Notes: generated by a model not told the origin, from the letters alone. 46,053 nucleotides of DNA from an uncultured Bacilli bacterium (GCA_947624045.1 CANQIL010000008.1:1-46053); one strand, 5' to 3'; counted from the first letter of the stretch, positions 27,071 through 35,942 are shown. Numbers and translations are program-made.

Positions 27071-27869
27071 TTTTAAACTCACTTTCATCTTTTGTTTTTA
27101 TTAATTGTTTTTGTCTTTGTTTATTTGATTTTATTAAAGCCAAAGGCTCATTATAAATGATTCTATTGATATAAGAAATTTTTGAATAAACTTCTTTATT
27201 AGCTAAAGCTTTATCATAGTAATTTCTAAGGTTTCTTGAATCTCTTGTATTAATTACCTCTAAAGACTTTAATACATCTTGCAAGCTATTTTCAGGAATA
27301 GTTGTATCTGATATAACCGTACACTCAAAGTTATCAATAAAATCTAAGGTATCTTTTAAATCAGCTATATCTTCTTTTTGAAAAAGACTAGGCCAATCTT
27401 TGGCATCATTTTCTTTAACAATTTTTTGTAGTTTAGCAATCTTTTCTTCCGTAAGATGTTCATCTACTCCTAAGTTTTTTAACGAAATATATCTTCCTTT
27501 TTTACTACCTGGTATTTCTTTACGCATATCTGTTAAAGCACAACTATATAGTTTATCTAGACTATCATTAACTTTTTTAGGTACGCAAGGTACTTCGTAA
27601 ACATCATATAGCTCACTTGATGCTTCTGTCTTGGTTGTTACTAAGTATTTTCGTGGGTAAAGAAGAGATTTACTCCTTACAAATTCAACAGGAGCTAATA
27701 TTTCTTTAGAATTACTAAATATTGATTCGGAAAATTTCTCTCTATTAACAATTATTTCACTTTCTTTTGCGTCACTAAAAGCAATTTTAGTTCGAATCTT
27801 TTCAGCTGCTTTTATTTTTATATGTACATTCATAATTCTATTTTTATTAACAATTGGTAAAATCAACAT
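27060..27869 (-). CDS. hypothetical protein, no family recognised
   Basis: 269 residues, soluble, no signal peptide or membrane helix. It is rich in Lys, Glu and Asp with few Gly. The N-terminal half looks beta-rich (LAPVEFVRSKSLLYPRKYLVTTK) and the C-terminal half helical (DVLKSLEVINTRDSRNLRNYYDKALANKEV in two parts). There is one Trp and no obvious catalytic motif. GGGGGG lies before the ATG, and an extended -10 promoter (TATAAT at 27897-27892 with TTGTTT at 27920-27915) lies 30 bases upstream. It overlaps tcdA, so a shared role with tRNA modification is possible but unproven. Confidence 0.6.
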   Translation of the reverse strand: MLILPIVNKNRIMNVHIKIKAAEKIRTKIAFSDAKESEIIVNREKFSESIFSNSKEILAPVEFVRSKSLLYPRKYLVTTKTEASSELYDVYEVPCVPKKVNDSLDKLYSCALTDMRKEIPGSKKGRYISLKNLGVDEHLTEEKIAKLQKIVKENDAKDWPSLFQKEDIADLKDTLDFIDNFECTVISDTTIPENSLQDVLKSLEVINTRDSRNLRNYYDKALANKEVYSKISYINRIIYNEPLALIKSNKQRQKQLIKTKDESEFKNVA

Positions 27870-27891
27870 CTTTATCCCCCCTGCAGGCTTT

Positions 27892-27920
27892 ATTATAGCA
27901 TATAGCCCCTATAAAAACAA
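27892..27920 (-). promoter_or_regulatory. promoter of the hypothetical gene and tcdA
   Basis: Minus strand TTGTTT (27920-27915), 17 bases, TATAAT (27897-27892) with TG one base upstream. It lies just after the terminator of the 6S-like RNA. Confidence 0.65.
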
Positions 27921-27931
27921 CAAAAACAAAA

Positions 27932-28112
27932 CAAAAAAGTCAGAATAGAGCGTTCTGACAACGATAAAACCTGTCGCTTGTACAGGTGGGTGTTCTTACG
28001 CTACCTTTAGGATTCTTAAATAAATAAGCATTCAACACCGATAGCTGATCAAAACTCCCGTATCGTCATTTTAGTCGGTTTTAAATTGGTCAGTTGTCGC
28101 ATCTTTCTGACA
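27932..28112 (-). ncRNA. ssrS: probable 6S RNA
   Basis: About 180 nt of non-coding sequence with its own promoter (TTGTTT 28147-28142, 18 bases, TATACT 28123-28118) and a terminal hairpin GTCAGAA-CGCTCTA-TTCTGAC followed by TTTTTTG. The two ends pair along one long stem: GTCAGAA:TTCTGAC, AGA:TCT, GCG:CGC, ACAAC:GTTGT and AAAACC:GGTTTT. A central open region follows, then an inner hairpin CGATA...TATCG and a distal stem GGTGTT:AACACC. A long rod with a central bubble is the architecture of 6S RNA, which traps the housekeeping RNA polymerase holoenzyme. Location beside tcdA (yrvM), as for Bacillus 6S-1, supports the call. It remains a structural argument without a database match. Confidence 0.72.
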
Positions 28113-28197
28113 CTTTAAGTATAACACAACACTTAACCATTAAACAAGTCTTTTCACGAATATTTATCCTAGGCATAAATTACATTAGGTGATATTT

Positions 28198-28965
28198 ATG
28201 TTTTTTAACACTCAAAATATATCCATTTATTTTGAAAAATATGGTAATAATGATAAAACTATTTTGATATTACCGGGTTGGGGTAACACGAGAGCAACTT
28301 TTCGTAACATTATTAATGCTTTTAAAGATGATTACACTATTTACATAATAGATTATCCAGGTTTTGGTAACAGTCCTATTCCTAATAAAACTCTAGATAT
28401 TTATGATTATGCTAAAGTAATTAAAGAATTTCTAGAAGAAGAACAAATAACTAATCCCATTATAATTGCTCACTCCTTTGGAGGTAGAATTACTGCCATA
28501 CTTTCAGGCTATTATAAAATAAATTTCCCAAAAATTTTATTAATTGATGTAGCCGGTATCAAACCGCGAAAAACTATCAGACACTTTTTAAAAGAAAAAA
28601 CTTATAAATTTTTAAGAAAATGTCTAAAACTGCTTCCTAAGTTAAAACAAGAGTACTACTATCAAAAACTACTCCGCCACTTTGGCTCTAAAGACTATAA
28701 CAGTCTACCTTTAGTTATGAAAGATACTTTTAAAAATATTGTTAATGAAGATTTAAAAATATATTATAAAAATATAGATAGTAACGTTTTACTCTTATGG
28801 GGCAAGAAAGATACAACTACTCCTCTAAAAGATGCTTATAAATTAAAAAAGCTTATAAAAAATTCTTCTTTAATAGTCCTACCTACTTGTAACCATTTTC
28901 CTTATTTAGAAGCTATTACTACTACTAATAAAATTACTTACGAATTTATAAAAGAAAAAGACTAG
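28198..28965 (+). CDS. alpha/beta-hydrolase
   Basis: About 255 residues with the alpha/beta-hydrolase fold: LPGWGNTRATFRN (oxyanion-hole region), DYPGFGNS, nucleophile elbow IIAHSFGGR (Ser), acid segment LLWGKKDTTTPL and a late CNHFPYLEA His. It resembles small esterases or MhpC/BioH-type hydrolases; the substrate is not predictable. AGGTGA is five bases before the ATG at 28198; a GTG at 28189 is also in frame. Its stop codon and that of the convergent neighbour share the four bases CTAG, so the genes overlap tail to tail with no terminator between them. Confidence 0.8.
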   Translation: MFFNTQNISIYFEKYGNNDKTILILPGWGNTRATFRNIINAFKDDYTIYIIDYPGFGNSPIPNKTLDIYDYAKVIKEFLEEEQITNPIIIAHSFGGRITAILSGYYKINFPKILLIDVAGIKPRKTIRHFLKEKTYKFLRKCLKLLPKLKQEYYYQKLLRHFGSKDYNSLPLVMKDTFKNIVNEDLKIYYKNIDSNVLLLWGKKDTTTPLKDAYKLKKLIKNSSLIVLPTCNHFPYLEAITTTNKITYEFIKEKD

Positions 28966-29573
28966 TATTCTTCTAACACTAGTAAGCCATGAAAATGGCT
29001 TTTACTTTTATCTTTTAATAAGCTATTACTAATCCAAATATATAACTCTTGTGAAGAAGTACTTAAAGCATCAATTTGTCCTTCCATAATTATATACTCT
29101 CCATTATATAGCCTATCTTTTAGACTATAAATATTTTTTCTATCTAAGCTAAATCTTAAGGTATCTAGACTAACACCATCGCCACCACAGTCACAACTAA
29201 CATTGTAATCGCTAACTAATTTTATTCTATATTCTACACTATGTTTCTTTTTATTAATTATCTTAAAGTTAAAAGGTGTCATTTCTAGACCTACTGAATC
29301 TCTTACTATTAAAGATTTATCTAAATATATTTTATTAGCTATAACTTCAACTGTATCTTCATGCGTCAAGTTAGAAGCTGAGTATTTTTTATCAAAAATA
29401 TTATTTTTACCTACCGCAAATACAGTAATATAACTAACAAAAATTATAACTACTAACATCAAAATTGCATTATAGAAAAGAAGTTTTTTCTCATTAGCTT
29501 TTATCTTATTTATATTATTTAAAATATTAGTAGAATTATTCTTATTAACCTTAAAGGCTTTTTTCTTTTTCAT
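28962..29573 (-). CDS. single-span membrane protein, unknown function
   Basis: 203 residues: a Lys/Asn-rich cytoplasmic start of about 35 residues, one membrane helix (FYNAILMLVVIIFVSYITVF), then an extracytoplasmic beta-rich domain with a CDCGG motif (YNVSCDCGGDGVS) and repeated hydrophobic strands. No family is recognised. AGGTGG precedes the ATG. It follows the MurE-like gene after 70 bases in the same direction, so an envelope role is possible. Confidence 0.6.
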   Translation of the reverse strand: MKKKKAFKVNKNNSTNILNNINKIKANEKKLLFYNAILMLVVIIFVSYITVFAVGKNNIFDKKYSASNLTHEDTVEVIANKIYLDKSLIVRDSVGLEMTPFNFKIINKKKHSVEYRIKLVSDYNVSCDCGGDGVSLDTLRFSLDRKNIYSLKDRLYNGEYIIMEGQIDALSTSSQELYIWISNSLLKDKSKSHFHGLLVLEEY

Positions 29574-29643
29574 AGGCCACCTACTTTAGTAAAATTGTAC
29601 CATAAAATTTAAAAATTTAAACTATTATTACTCGACAATTTTT

Positions 29644-31059
29644 TTAGTTTTCTTCTCTTATTTTTCTATTCGCAACTGCACTATAAGCTTCTTTTATATC
29701 ATCAATGTTTAAGTTTTCTAACTCATAATTTTTATTTTCTCTTAAAATTACTACTATATCTTTTTCTAAAGCCATATCAATAGCTTTTTGAATAGCTCTT
29801 CTTCTATCAAGTTCTATTTCATAATTATTAACTTTATTTTTTAACTCAGCTGTAACATCATCTACAAGACTGGCATCTTTCCCACTAGATGTAAATATCG
29901 CATATGTTGCATTTGCAACAATAATATTGCCCATTTTAGGTCTAAGAGCTTTATCCACACTACTTTCTATCCCAAAGACAACAATAACTCTATTAACATC
30001 AAGAAGATGAACAAAATCTAAAAGACGAAAAATACTATTTATCGTATGAGCATCATCAACCATAACATAATAATTTGTATTAGTATTAAGGATTTCTAAC
30101 TTGCCCTCTATTTTAATATCTTTAATTCTTTTTAAAATATTATCTATACTTATGCCCATATTTATAGTAGCTAGTATTGCACAAGCTAAATTATAAACAT
30201 TAGAACCACCTAGTAAGGGACTTTCTACATTATATTCAGTATCGTGATATTTAAAAGTAATCTCTGTTTTAGTAGGAAAAAACTTTTTACTAACAATTTG
30301 TAAATCACAACCAGCATCTATTCCATAAGTTAAAACTTGGCCATTACAATAATTTTTCACAGTATCAAAAAATTTATCATCTTTATTTAAAATACAAAAA
30401 CCCTCATTTTTCGTTTGTCTAAATAAATTTAATTTGCTTTTTAAGTAATTATCAAAAGTACCATGAATATTTAAATGCTCACTAGAAATATTGGTAAAAA
30501 GACTCATATCAAAATTAAAAGCCTGCAACTGCCCACGAGAAAGAGCTTCACTACTAGCTTCTATTACAACATCTTGACAACCAAACCGCAAAAATTCGGC
30601 TAAGTCATTATATATAGTTGTACAGTCATAACTTTTCTTTGTAAAAGTGGAAAACTTTGCACAACTTTTCTCATTAGTTCCTAAATATCCACAAACATCA
30701 CTGCCTATTAAAGTTTGTATAATCTTACCAACACTTGTCTTTCCATCAGTTCCCGTTATACCGATTGTTTTTAGTTTTAAATCAGGATAATCATAAAATT
30801 TTTGACACAAAAAAGGTAGCTCCCGATTCGTATCAGGCACCTTTATAACAGGCACACTCTTGGCACCGACATCTTTACTGACAATAATGCAACTTGCTCC
30901 TCTTTTAACCGCTTCATCAATAAAATTATGATTATCTAAAGAATCACTAACAGTACAAACAAATAAGCAATTTTCAGAAACTTCATCTACATTACTTACT
31001 ATATTTTTAAGTAACACATCAAAGCCAACTTGTGGATATAATTCTTCTAACTTTTTCAC
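29644..31059 (-). CDS. MurE-like Mur ligase
   Basis: About 471 residues of the Mur ligase family, which joins an amino acid to UDP-MurNAc-peptide using ATP. It has the P-loop TGTDGKTS, TNISSEHLNIHGTFDNYLKSK with the Mur ligase His/Lys region, DDAHTINSI (usually DYAHTP) and GIESSVDKALRPKMG (usually GCGGDRDxxKRPxM). The DNPR motif that marks diaminopimelate-specific MurE is replaced by SSGKDASL, so the third residue may not be diaminopimelate, or the protein may be a divergent paralog. AGGTGG is six bases before the GTG at 31059; the open frame further upstream starts inside the -10. Confidence 0.75.
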   Translation of the reverse strand: MKKLEELYPQVGFDVLLKNIVSNVDEVSENCLFVCTVSDSLDNHNFIDEAVKRGASCIIVSKDVGAKSVPVIKVPDTNRELPFLCQKFYDYPDLKLKTIGITGTDGKTSVGKIIQTLIGSDVCGYLGTNEKSCAKFSTFTKKSYDCTTIYNDLAEFLRFGCQDVVIEASSEALSRGQLQAFNFDMSLFTNISSEHLNIHGTFDNYLKSKLNLFRQTKNEGFCILNKDDKFFDTVKNYCNGQVLTYGIDAGCDLQIVSKKFFPTKTEITFKYHDTEYNVESPLLGGSNVYNLACAILATINMGISIDNILKRIKDIKIEGKLEILNTNTNYYVMVDDAHTINSIFRLLDFVHLLDVNRVIVVFGIESSVDKALRPKMGNIIVANATYAIFTSSGKDASLVDDVTAELKNKVNNYEIELDRRRAIQKAIDMALEKDIVVILRENKNYELENLNIDDIKEAYSAVANRKIREEN

Positions 31060-31079
31060 GACTAACCACCTTACTCTCA

Positions 31080-31108
31080 ATTATACAGTAAAACGAAAGA
31101 AAGTTAAA
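31080..31108 (-). promoter_or_regulatory. promoter of the MurE-like gene
   Basis: Minus strand TTTAAC (31108-31103), 17 bases, TATAAT (31085-31080), about 20 bases before the GTG start. Diverges from the arginase-like promoter. Confidence 0.7.
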
Positions 31109-31117
31109 GCGTTTTTC

Positions 31118-31146
31118 TTGCTATAAAGTGACTTTTACGTTAAAAT
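31118..31146 (+). promoter_or_regulatory. promoter of the arginase-like gene
   Basis: TTGCTA (31118-31123), 17 bases, TAAAAT (31141-31146). It fixes the start of the gene at the downstream ATG (31164) rather than the in-frame ATG at 31128, which lies within the spacer. Confidence 0.65.
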
Positions 31147-31163
31147 TATTTAAGGTGATTCTA

Positions 31164-32063
31164 ATGAAAACGATAATTTTTGGAGCTGGTAGTGACTTGG
31201 GTGTCCATATCGACGGAGCCCACCTTGGACCTATTCAGTTAATGAATGATTTACAAAGTTTTTATAAAGGGGAAAGCATGCAATTTGCCCAAGATGACAA
31301 TATCATCAAAAGTAGAAATCTTTCTGACCGCCGTAAAAATGAGTATGATGTCGAAAAGATTAATACTAACATTTATAAGTCAATGCTTGAAAAAACAAAA
31401 GAAGATTATTTTCCTATTTTAATTGGTGGCGATTGTTCCGTTTGTATCCCTAGTGCCTTAGCTTGTGCTAAACAAAATACTGATATTGGGATAATTTGGA
31501 TAAATTCTCACGCTAACTATAATACTTTCTCATCAACGGTAACAGGTAATCTTCACGGTTTAGCTCTTGCTTCTATCAATGGTTATAATCAAGAAATGAC
31601 TGTCTACCATGACGGCAAATTAATTCAAACTTCCAAAACCGTTATAGTTGGCGCCAGAAACATTGACCCTGGTGAAAAAGAAGTTTTAAAATATTCCGGC
31701 GTTACCGTTTTTACAACAGAAGATATTCAAGAAAAAGGGGTTGAAGCCGTAATGGAAGAAGCTTTTAAAATAGCCGGCTACAAAGTAAAAGGTATTCACA
31801 TTAGTTATAGTCTTGATATCCTTGACCCTGATGTGTCAACAGGCTTTTCCGTTCCAGAATTTGATGGTATAAGTGAAGATGAAGCTATGAAAATAAACGA
31901 CCTTATCATAAAACATATGAAAGAAGTTTTATCTTACGACTTAGTCGAATTTAACCCACTACGTGATATAAACAGAAAAACAGAACAAATTGCCCTAAAC
32001 CTTTTAGCACAAATAATAAGAGCTGCTGAAAATAAAGGTCGCTTTCAAAAAACTATTTACTAA
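31164..32063 (+). CDS. arginase/agmatinase-fold protein lacking most metal ligands
   Basis: 299 residues with the arginase (ureohydrolase) fold: LIGGDCSV, IIWINSHANYNT, HGLALA, GARNIDPGE, SYSLDILDP and VEFNPLRDINRKT align with the family motifs GGDHS, DAHxD, HGxPL, GxRxxDPxE, SxDxDxxDP and VExNPxxD. Of the six binuclear Mn ligands, four are changed: His to Cys91, Asp to Asn114, Asp to Asn118 and Asp to Ser216. His116 and Asp218 remain. An intact fold without a metal centre suggests a pseudoenzyme, perhaps a sensor or binding protein, or a different metal or chemistry. AGGTGAT precedes the ATG at 31164. Confidence 0.78.
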   Translation: MKTIIFGAGSDLGVHIDGAHLGPIQLMNDLQSFYKGESMQFAQDDNIIKSRNLSDRRKNEYDVEKINTNIYKSMLEKTKEDYFPILIGGDCSVCIPSALACAKQNTDIGIIWINSHANYNTFSSTVTGNLHGLALASINGYNQEMTVYHDGKLIQTSKTVIVGARNIDPGEKEVLKYSGVTVFTTEDIQEKGVEAVMEEAFKIAGYKVKGIHISYSLDILDPDVSTGFSVPEFDGISEDEAMKINDLIIKHMKEVLSYDLVEFNPLRDINRKTEQIALNLLAQIIRAAENKGRFQKTIY

Positions 32064-32090
32064 TATTCCCAAAAGAGGAATATTTTTTTT
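32062..32090 (+). terminator. terminator of the arginase-like gene
   Basis: AATATTCC-CAAAAGA-GGAATATT followed by a T-run, overlapping the stop codon. Confidence 0.88.
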
Positions 32091-32107
32091 ATGAATTAAA
32101 AAAGAAA

Positions 32108-33217
32108 CTATAGGTACCATAGCTTCTCATTGTTTTTACGTACTTCTTTTATTATTCCGCCACCTAAGCATTCTTCATCTTTATAAAATACACAAGCTTG
32201 TCCCGGTGTAACGGCCTTAACTCCTTGGGGATATTTGACAATTACCAAATCATCTTGCCACTCCAAAGAAACCTTAACATCATCTTGACGATAACGAAAT
32301 TTACAAGTACATTGCTCTACTTTTTCATTCCCTAAATAATTTATATCTTCAACTACACAACTATCACTTATTAAATAATCATTATCTTCACCAAGACACA
32401 CATACAAAACATTTTTTTCTAAGTCTTTGCCTACTACGAACATTCTTTCATCAGTTCCACCAACATTTAAGCCTCTTCTTTGACCGATAGTATAATTCAT
32501 AAGACCTATATGCTTACCTAAAACTTCCTTTGTTTCAATATTAACTATATCTCCCGGTTGATTAGGTAAATAATTTTTTAAGAAACTCGCAAAGTTTCTC
32601 TCCCCTATAAAACAAATACCTGTTGAATCTTTTTTCTTAGCCGTTACCAAACCATATTCAAGAGCAATTTTTCGAACATCACTTTTTACCATATCGCCTA
32701 TTGGAAATAAGACATTTTCAAATTGCTTCTTACTTACTTGACATAAAAAATAAGTTTGGTCTTTATTTCTATCAACAGCTCTTAGTAAATGACCATCTTC
32801 AAGTCTAGCATAATGCCCAGTCGCAATATAATCAGCCCCTAACTTCAAAGCTTCCTTAACAAACATATCAAATTTAATATATTTATTACACATAACATCT
32901 GGATTAGGCGTTCTGCCTTTTTTTAATTCATCAAGAAAATAAGTAAAAACATAATCCCAATATTCTTTAATAAAATCTTTCCTATATAAAGGAATATTTA
33001 ACTTTTGACACACCGCCAAAGCATCATTATAATCAACTTCTTGTGGACAAATACCTAAATCTGTTGTAGGAGCTCCATCAAATTCGCCATCAGCCATAGA
33101 GTCCCAGTTTCGCATAAATAAACCTATTACTTCATAACCTTGTTTTTGTAATACAATAGCGGCAACTGATGAATCTACTCCACCACTCATTCCAATTACT
33201 ACTTTTTTCTTGGCCAC
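32108..33217 (-). CDS. mnmA: tRNA-specific 2-thiouridylase MnmA
   Basis: 369 residues; an ATP-dependent PP-loop enzyme that thiolates wobble U34 of Lys, Glu and Gln tRNAs. It contains GMSGGVDSSVAA near the N-terminus. NPDVMCNKYIKF has the first catalytic Cys and GICFIGERNF the second, and the TIGQRRGL motif and C-terminal beta-barrel (QACVFY) are present. The GTG start follows GAGGTGG. It lies 59 bases beyond the end of the rarA operon. Confidence 0.96.
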   Translation of the reverse strand: MAKKKVVIGMSGGVDSSVAAIVLQKQGYEVIGLFMRNWDSMADGEFDGAPTTDLGICPQEVDYNDALAVCQKLNIPLYRKDFIKEYWDYVFTYFLDELKKGRTPNPDVMCNKYIKFDMFVKEALKLGADYIATGHYARLEDGHLLRAVDRNKDQTYFLCQVSKKQFENVLFPIGDMVKSDVRKIALEYGLVTAKKKDSTGICFIGERNFASFLKNYLPNQPGDIVNIETKEVLGKHIGLMNYTIGQRRGLNVGGTDERMFVVGKDLEKNVLYVCLGEDNDYLISDSCVVEDINYLGNEKVEQCTCKFRYRQDDVKVSLEWQDDLVIVKYPQGVKAVTPGQACVFYKDEECLGGGIIKEVRKNNEKLWYL

Positions 33218-33276
33218 AAAACCACCTCAACATCTCTTTTTCAACTTCGCTATTTTATCATTTTTATATAAACGTG

Positions 33277-33738
33277 TCAATTTTCACTCATTTGACTTTT
33301 TAAAAGCTTTTTTAAAATAACTCTTCTTTTTTTAAGCTCTGTATCGGCAAACATTTCAATTTCAATTGTTTCCCATATCAATACCCAACCACCAATTAAA
33401 AATATTTGTTGAAAAACATAGTACTTTCCAATAAAAGCTGATATAAATAAAAGAACTACACCAATTAAAAGATAAATTAATTGTCTTATATTATTATAAT
33501 CTATTTCTTTTAAGCACTTATCATACTCTTCTTTCAAACTTTTCTTTATTAAAGGCATATATTTATCTTTAGCTACTTTACTTTTATTATGAAAGATTAT
33601 TTCCACAGTTTCATTTTTATCAAAAAAATTTACTTCATTAATTATATAGTTAATAAGATTTTTATTAATAAGTTTACTATTATATTTTTCAAAAACATCT
33701 TCAAAGTTAACTAAGTCTACCTCAATTTGCTTACTCAC
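33277..33738 (-). CDS. two-helix membrane protein in the rarA operon
   Basis: 153 residues: a soluble helical N-terminus of about 95, two adjacent membrane helices (LIYLLIGVVLLFISAFIG and the VFQQIFLIGGWVLIW segment), then a charged C-terminus. No family is recognised. The GTG start overlaps the rarA stop by four bases and has AGGTGAG upstream. It is the last gene of the SOS-headed operon. Confidence 0.65.
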   Translation of the reverse strand: MSKQIEVDLVNFEDVFEKYNSKLINKNLINYIINEVNFFDKNETVEIIFHNKSKVAKDKYMPLIKKSLKEEYDKCLKEIDYNNIRQLIYLLIGVVLLFISAFIGKYYVFQQIFLIGGWVLIWETIEIEMFADTELKKRRVILKKLLKSQMSEN

Positions 33739-35063
33739 TTAAGCTCACCTCTTTTTTCTCTTTTTATTGCCGCAATCCTATCCATAATTTCAGCTACATT
33801 TTTCTCATTACCACTTTTAGTAGGTACATAATATTTTTTATTTTTTAAAGCCTCTGGCAAACATGTCATACCGGTAATTTTTTCTTCGTAATTATGGGCA
33901 TATTGGTACCCCTCACCATAGCCCATTTCGCTATCTAATTTTGTTACGGCATTTCTTAAATGCAAAGGTACTTTTTCATTAGCTGTCTTAAGGGCATCAA
34001 CTTTTACTTTTTCATAAGCTTGATATAAAGCATTTGACTTAGGTGAAACACTTAAATATACAACAGCTTGGGCTAAATTAACATTAGCTTCCGGCATGCC
34101 ATTATAATAAGCTGCTTGATAAGTCGCCGTTGCTTGTACTAAAGCATTAGTATTGGCAAGACCTATATCTTCTGAAGCAAAACGAATAAGTCTTCTTGCC
34201 ACATACAAAGGATTTTCCCCAGCTTCTAACATTCTAGCTAAATAGTATAAAGCTGCATCGGGATCACTATTACGCATTGACTTATGTAAAGCCGATATTA
34301 AATTATAATGCTCCTCCCCCTTTTTATCGTATAAAAAGGTTTTACTTTGTAAAGCTTTCTCTATATCTTTTTTAGTAATAACAATTTTACCTTTCTTTAA
34401 TGGAGCTATGTTGATTAAGCTTTCTAAAGTATTAAGGGCACTTCGTGCATCACCATTACTTATACCTGCCAAAATATCAAAGCACTCCTCGTCCATAGAA
34501 ACATTTTGATTACTACTTTCGTTTAAGGCTCTTTTAATTATTTTAATAATCTCTTCTTGTGTTAAGCTTTTTAAAACATAAACTTTACATCTTGAAAGCA
34601 AAGCTGAGTTTACTTCAAAAGATGGATTTTCGGTTGTGGCCCCAATTAAGATGATATTACCATTTTCTACGTGAGGCAAAAAGGCATCTTGTTGAGCTTT
34701 ATTAAAGCGATGTATTTCATCTACAAAAACAATTGTTTTTTTATTATTAGCTTTATTAAATTTACCTATCTCAATAAATTCTTTTATCTCTTTAACTCCT
34801 GCCGTTACCGCACTTAATTCTAAAAAAGCTGATTCACTTTTTTTCGCAATTATTTTAGCTAAAGTAGTTTTTCCTACGCCCGGAGGCCCATAAAATATCA
34901 TTGATGAAATATTATCAGTTTCTAACATTTTTCTAATAGGTGAATTTTTTCCCACTATCTCTTCCTGCCCAAAAAACTCATCTAAACTCTTAGGCCGCAT
35001 CTTTTCAGCTAACGGAACATACCCTATTTCTTTTTCATCTTCTTCATCAAATAAACTTTGCAC
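33735..35063 (-). CDS. rarA: replication-associated recombination protein RarA (MgsA)
   Basis: AAA+ ATPase of about 442 residues of the RarA/MgsA/WRNIP1 family, related to clamp-loader subunits and RuvB. It acts at stalled replication forks and interacts with SSB and single/double-strand junctions. It shows PLAEKMRPKSLDEFFGQ, Walker A GPPGVGKTT, Walker B IVFVDEIHRF, sensor 1 IGATTENPSFE, and the C-terminal tetramerisation region with HKSMRNSDPDAALYYLARM. AGGTGG precedes the GTG at 35063. It is translationally linked to its neighbours and lies within a damage-response operon. Confidence 0.95.
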   Translation of the reverse strand: MQSLFDEEDEKEIGYVPLAEKMRPKSLDEFFGQEEIVGKNSPIRKMLETDNISSMIFYGPPGVGKTTLAKIIAKKSESAFLELSAVTAGVKEIKEFIEIGKFNKANNKKTIVFVDEIHRFNKAQQDAFLPHVENGNIILIGATTENPSFEVNSALLSRCKVYVLKSLTQEEIIKIIKRALNESSNQNVSMDEECFDILAGISNGDARSALNTLESLINIAPLKKGKIVITKKDIEKALQSKTFLYDKKGEEHYNLISALHKSMRNSDPDAALYYLARMLEAGENPLYVARRLIRFASEDIGLANTNALVQATATYQAAYYNGMPEANVNLAQAVVYLSVSPKSNALYQAYEKVKVDALKTANEKVPLHLRNAVTKLDSEMGYGEGYQYAHNYEEKITGMTCLPEALKNKKYYVPTKSGNEKNVAEIMDRIAAIKREKRGELK

Positions 35064-35072
35064 AAAAACCAC

Positions 35073-35939
35073 CTAAACTTTACTATAATACATTTTTCTT
35101 TCGATAAATTCGTACTTTACTTTATCATTATTAATTAAGTATGAAAGATAAGCTTTAACAGTAGAACTAATTAATACATACTGATTAATATTCATAACTA
35201 AGTCATAGTGTTCAAATATCTTTTCCAATAAATCTTCAAAAGTAATTTTCTCTTGACACAAATTAGTAATAACTTCAAGTATCTCTTCTATTTTCTTACG
35301 GTTTATTTCAATTAATTCTTTTATAGATGTAGCTTTTTCACAATGAGAAGCAATATATACTTTAGCTTCTAAATTTTCTAAAAAGTTAAGTGTTTTTAAG
35401 TATTCATCTACATCATAAAGAAAAAACAAATTATATTTATCAATAGTTTCCCTACTAACTAAAGCATCTCCTATAAAACAAACATCATCACTTGTTTTTA
35501 AACCTATCATATCAAAAGAATGTCCTTTTAATGGAAAGTAAGTAAAATCTAAAGGTAACTCTTCATCAGAAACAATACTCTCTTTAGCTTCTAAAAACTT
35601 ATTTTCTAAATCTTTAAAAGGAAAACTTCCATACAAAAAAGTTGGCTCTAATATAGGATATTTAATAAATTCTTTTTCACTACCATGAGCGTATATTTTA
35701 CAATTAGTCCTATCTTGAATAACTTTATTGCCGCCTATATGGTCAGCATGAGAATGCGTATTGATAATTCCTTTTACTTTTAAATTATTCTCATTAAGTA
35801 TTTTCAATATTTTCTTACCACTATCTTTATCACTACCACTATCTATTAAATATACCTCTTCGTCATTAATTTTATAAACTCCTATATTAACAGGATTTTT
35901 TATATAATAAGTTTTCTCTCCTACTTTTATTAATTCCAT
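35073..35939 (-). CDS. metallo-beta-lactamase-fold hydrolase
   Basis: 288 residues. The N-terminal MBL domain has the zinc motif THSHADHIGG, a downstream GHSFDMIG His, GDALVS Asp and SHCEK His, i.e. the set expected for a dinuclear site. A helical C-terminal segment follows. It resembles glyoxalase-II-like MBL proteins. GAGG precedes the ATG. Three bases separate it from the upstream gene, and its end is about ten bases before rarA. The substrate cannot be told from sequence. Confidence 0.82.
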   Translation of the reverse strand: MELIKVGEKTYYIKNPVNIGVYKINDEEVYLIDSGSDKDSGKKILKILNENNLKVKGIINTHSHADHIGGNKVIQDRTNCKIYAHGSEKEFIKYPILEPTFLYGSFPFKDLENKFLEAKESIVSDEELPLDFTYFPLKGHSFDMIGLKTSDDVCFIGDALVSRETIDKYNLFFLYDVDEYLKTLNFLENLEAKVYIASHCEKATSIKELIEINRKKIEEILEVITNLCQEKITFEDLLEKIFEHYDLVMNINQYVLISSTVKAYLSYLINNDKVKYEFIERKMYYSKV

Positions 35940-35942
35940 ATA

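Noticed and set aside
28962-28965. Convergent genes whose stop codons share CTAG
   Set aside because: Real overlap, but common in compact AT-rich genomes. Not a separate finding.
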